From assembly GCA_022316685.1 (NCBI GenBank), contig JAKJHU010000382.1:124001-188000 (forward strand): a DNA stretch of 64,000 bases. The letters are read 5' to 3'. The notes under the pieces are model-generated. The model did no database searches and was not told where the DNA came from. It saw only the letters and a list, made by a program, of their open reading frames with translations. The number at the start of each line of letters is the position of its first letter. Within the stretch, counting starts at the first letter, position 1. Shown piece after piece: positions 61,086 through 64,000 of the stretch. The DNA comes from Progne subis subis. Taxonomy: Eukaryota; Chordata; Aves; Passeriformes; Hirundinidae. Both the position numbers and the translations under genes were made by a program.

Positions 61086-61769
61086 ACAGTTAAACGTCAG
61101 AAGTTTTCTGTGGATCCCCACCGTGGCACAGTGTGTGAGATAAGGCACGTGTTAGTGATAACAGGGAGATGGGAAACCAGCTGAGAGTCCCTCTGCCTGG
61201 GATGGGGGAGGTTCTTGGCCATGCCTTTCATTCCTTCCCAGGAGGAATGCACGGCGGAGCCTCGAATACAACTCCTGTGAAGTGTTTTTGGAAGTGTTTT
61301 GCCTCGTGCCGTGTGGGTTCCTTTCTGCTGCACTCCGCAGCACCATTTCCATGTGAAATGGAATTAATTGGCTGTTAGCCGTACAGGGCCGGGGAGCTGT
61401 GGGGAGCCAGCAATCACTGCCATCCCTGCTCTTGTTTCCTGTCAATAAACAGATTGCAGTTTGGGGAACAGCTGTCACCTGGCTGCAGGCTGAGGTCAGG
61501 CTGTTCCTGGCAATGGAGCAGCCCTTCCTGAAACAAAGCTCAGGGATTGCTCCCAGGAGCTGCTCCCAGGTACGGCAGCGGGCACGGGGCTGTGGCAGGA
61601 CTGCGCACAAAGGGGCTCTGACAATGGGCTGCTCAGCAGGAGCAGTCAGCCTGAAATTCCTTCCTCATTTGTTGAAATCAGGAGGGATTTGAGCTGAGTG
61701 ATAATTAAGGATCGGATTCTTGCAGTCACGTGTACACAGGAGTGCGTTTTGGTTTGGGAGGTGTGACGT

Positions 61770-62010
61770 GGAGCGTTCACTTTTAGGACAAGGGGGAATG
61801 AATCCCCACTGCCAGAAGGCAGAGATGTGTGGGATGTTGGGAAGGAATTCCTCCCTGGCACAGGGTGCCCAGAGAAGCCGTGGGTGCCCCTGGATCCCTG
61901 GCAGTGTCCAAAGCCAGGCTGGAGCAGCCTGGGACAGTGGAAGGTGTCCCTGTCCTGTCCCTGTCCTGTCCCTGCCTGTGGCACTGGCTGAGCTTTAGGG
62001 TCCCTGCCTG
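61770..62010 (+). mobile_element. CR1 LINE 3'-end fragment
   Basis: GGACAAGGGGGAATGAATCC, GGAATTCCTCCCTGGCACAG, GGGTGCCCAGAGAAGCCGTG and GGAGCAGCCTGGGACAGTGG in sense order. Confidence 0.8.
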
Positions 62011-62059
62011 TACCAGCTCTGCAGCCACTCAGAGCTGTGCTCCTGCTCCTGTAAAACAT

Positions 62060-62135
62060 AAATAGTTTAGGTTGGGAAAGACCCTTAAAGGTCATCGAGT
62101 CCCACCTCCTGCCAGGAGCATCTTCTGTGGATTTA
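62060..62135 (-). mobile_element. Short CR1 3' fragment
   Basis: AAATAGTTTAGGTTGGGAAA, GACCCTTAAAGGTCATCGAG, TCCCACCTCCTGCC. It faces the previous fragment across about 50 bases. Confidence 0.7.
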
Positions 62136-62475
62136 ACAATGACACAAACAAACAAACCTCTAGCAAACAAATCCCCACCCGGAGCAGCTCAGCCCCTGCA
62201 GCCCAGCGAGCCTGGACAGGGTTTGTGCTGCCTGCAAACACAAGGGTAGCTGGGGTTTGAATCAGGAAATGAGTGCCTGTGGAACCCTGGGGAGAGGGGG
62301 ATGTGTTCAGCGTCCTCATGGCTGTGGACTTTTAGAACTTCCCTGTGCCTCACAGCCTCGTGCTCAGGAGTGGCCAGGAGTGGGTTCTTGGGAAGAACAA
62401 ACAACTTCTGGTACAGTCTCTTCTCCTCCAGCAGCCCTGCCTCAAGGACTTCCTGATACAGAGCTGGGGAGGGGT

Positions 62476-62478
62476 TAC

Positions 62479-62527
<49 letters not shown>
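62476..62527. repeat. (ATT)n microsatellite
   Basis: About 17 uninterrupted ATT units, followed about 40 bases later by a short (CA)n run at 62569-62586. Confidence 0.95.
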
Positions 62528-63224
62528 GTTTTTATTTTCCCTGCCACGCGTTCATCTAAGCTATATAGACACACACACACACACACGTATATGGGCCAGT
62601 GTGTCAGCTGTTGTTTCAGATTTAGAAGCTGCCCTCCCCTCACTGTGAAAATTCCAGAAGATTCCTTTTGCAAGCACCCCAGTCCCCAATTGTAAAGGCA
62701 GGGAAAAGCAGTCTTTCCAACCCTTAAAAAATAAACACAGGAAAAGCAGCACAGTCGCTACTTTTGGGCTCTTTTGTCCCCTGAGGATGGAGCCTTTAAG
62801 CTGAGGGGGAAATGTGTCTGTAGCATCTTTCCCCGGGCTGAGGTGTCACCTCCCACGTGGCCACCACAGAGAGGAGCAGCGTGACTTGATGAGGGGGCAA
62901 ATTCAGTAAAATCTGAAACTCCCGTGCTGCCCTGGCCCTGCTGCTGCCCTCTGGGCTGTGAGCTGAGGAGACAGTGATGAGATGCAGGCTCACACGGGTT
63001 GTTGGTGCTCTTGCCCTGCTGCAGAGGTTCCTGTGTGCATGTCACACCCTTCAGCCCAGTGCTGCTGGCGGCTGTGCTGGGAAGAGCTGCTGCTGAGCAT
63101 CCCTTGGGGGTGTTCCCTGGGCCCTTTCCTCCTCTCTGCCTTTCCATGGGAGCACGTTTGGCTCTGTTTGAGCTCTGCTCTTGCTGTTCCAGTACCTTCA
63201 AAATGAAATTTGTGGTGGGGTGTG

Positions 63225-63395
63225 CAGCTCTGGCACAGGCTGCCTGCTGGAGTCCTCATCCCTGGAGGGATTTCTCAGGCATGTGGCACTTGGGGACAGG
63301 GGTCAGTGGTGGCCTCGGCAGTGCTGGGGGAATGGCTGGACTCGATGTCTGAGAGGGCTTTTCCAATTTACCCAAATCTGTGATTTCTCTGATCT
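63225..63395 (+). mobile_element. CR1 LINE 3'-end fragment
   Basis: GGCACAGGCTGCCTGCTGGA, TCATCCCTGGAGGGATTTCT, GGCTGGACTCGATGTCTGAG and GGGCTTTTCCAATTTACCC match the TTGGACTCGATG subfamily in sense orientation. Confidence 0.7.
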
Positions 63396-64000
63396 TTTGA
63401 AGCCAGTATCCTTGAAGTGACGTGTGGCTTCCTACAGGAGCTCAAACACTCGGTCCCCCACCCAAAGCTGGGCTCCTCTGGGAGGGTCCTTCCACTGCAG
63501 CTTCAGCCAAGTGCACAAACAAGATGCAATCTCACCCCTCCGGTGTCCCCAGGAAGCGTCAGTGCCTGTCTCTGCAGTCTCTGAGCTCTGAGCCTCTCCC
63601 AGCCCTGCCTGCAAAACCTTCTCATGCCCTTTGGCTCTTTGAAGCCCCTGAGGTCCCCAGGGGCCGTCAGGTTGTTGCTGGTGCAGAGAGGAACTGGTTT
63701 AGTCAGAGAGAGAAAATCGCCAGTTTCAGCGTGGCAGGGTGCTGCAGTGTGAGCCGTGCTGAGTGTCACAGCTGTTCTGATGGGAACAGGGTTTCATTTC
63801 CTGCTCAGCCCCTGCTTCTGTTTTTTTCTGAACCTGTTTGCGGTAACTCGCCGCGCGTCCCCGAACTCGGAGGGGAGCTGCAAACCACACGTGTTTTCAA
63901 AGCACTTACAAAACAGATTGCTCTGCTCATCTATTCGTACGTAACCTCTAGAGAGGTTCGTCTTGCTGAAGGGAAAGGGCCCGGGGGATTCATGGATTAG

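Larger units (their letters stand above)
56796..64000 (+). other. TIPARP: TIPARP second intron, second copy and its extension
   Basis: Up to 59133 this matches 1-2336. Beyond that it is new sequence, presumably still in the same intron, holding CR1 fragments, an (ATT)n and a (CA)n microsatellite. I found no stretch resembling the TIPARP WWE or PARP-domain exons. 59134-60500 and 62600-63220 show no recognisable feature. Confidence 0.6.

Noticed and set aside
59134..64000. Search for TIPARP WWE/PARP exons downstream of the second copy
   Set aside because: No frame resembling the known TIPARP C-terminal half was seen; the region appears to be intron with CR1 fragments.

Overview
This is vertebrate nuclear DNA, almost certainly from a bird. 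Genes are split into short exons with GT/AG borders, and there are many truncated CR1 LINE 3' ends, avian-type solo LTRs, CpG-island promoters and many GC-rich minisatellites. No bacterial, CRISPR or operon-like structure was seen.

Three genes are recognised from exon translations: TIPARP (PARP7), SSR3 (TRAP-gamma) and KCNAB1 (voltage-gated K+ channel beta-1 subunit). From memory of human 3q25.31, the order KCNAB1-SSR3-TIPARP and the relative strands match, so the left two-thirds is a conserved synteny block read in reverse. Layout: 1-5.4 kb is TIPARP on the minus strand (part of the second intron, the large first coding exon, the first intron, a CpG-island promoter). 5.4-15.6 kb is a TIPARP/SSR3 head-to-head intergenic region with CR1 fragments and a palindromic VNTR. 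15.66-18.53 kb is the complete five-exon SSR3 CDS on the plus strand. 18.5-21.5 kb is the SSR3 3' side plus an E-box-bearing minisatellite. 21.5-40.7 kb is KCNAB1 on the minus strand: 3'UTR and the last 12 coding exons, with introns full of minisatellites, solo LTRs and an AT-rich 119-bp tandem repeat. 40.7-43.06 kb is further KCNAB1 intron.

At 43058-43157 there is a run of exactly 100 N. Beyond it, 43158-59133 is the reverse complement of 1-16061 (SSR3 exon 1, intergenic region, TIPARP exons 1-2), differing by scattered substitutions, small indels and VNTR copy changes. 59134-64000 continues as TIPARP second intron with CR1 fragments and no recognisable exon. In the second copy, TIPARP exon 2 and SSR3 exon 1 each carry a single-base deletion that breaks the frame, and the 5' exons of KCNAB1, expected to the right of 43 kb, are not there. 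The simplest reading is a misplaced, less polished alternative-haplotype contig joined in inverted orientation. A real inverted duplication cannot be excluded from sequence alone.

Functionally the three genes are neighbours rather than a pathway: TIPARP is an AHR-induced mono-ADP-ribosyltransferase, SSR3 is a subunit of the ER translocon-associated protein complex, and KCNAB1 is an aldo-keto-reductase-fold subunit of Kv1 channels. I found no convincing undescribed gene system. The most interesting signals are the inverted arms, the 19-bp-palindrome VNTR, two oppositely oriented solo LTRs with intact target-site duplications, and the minisatellite cluster in KCNAB1.
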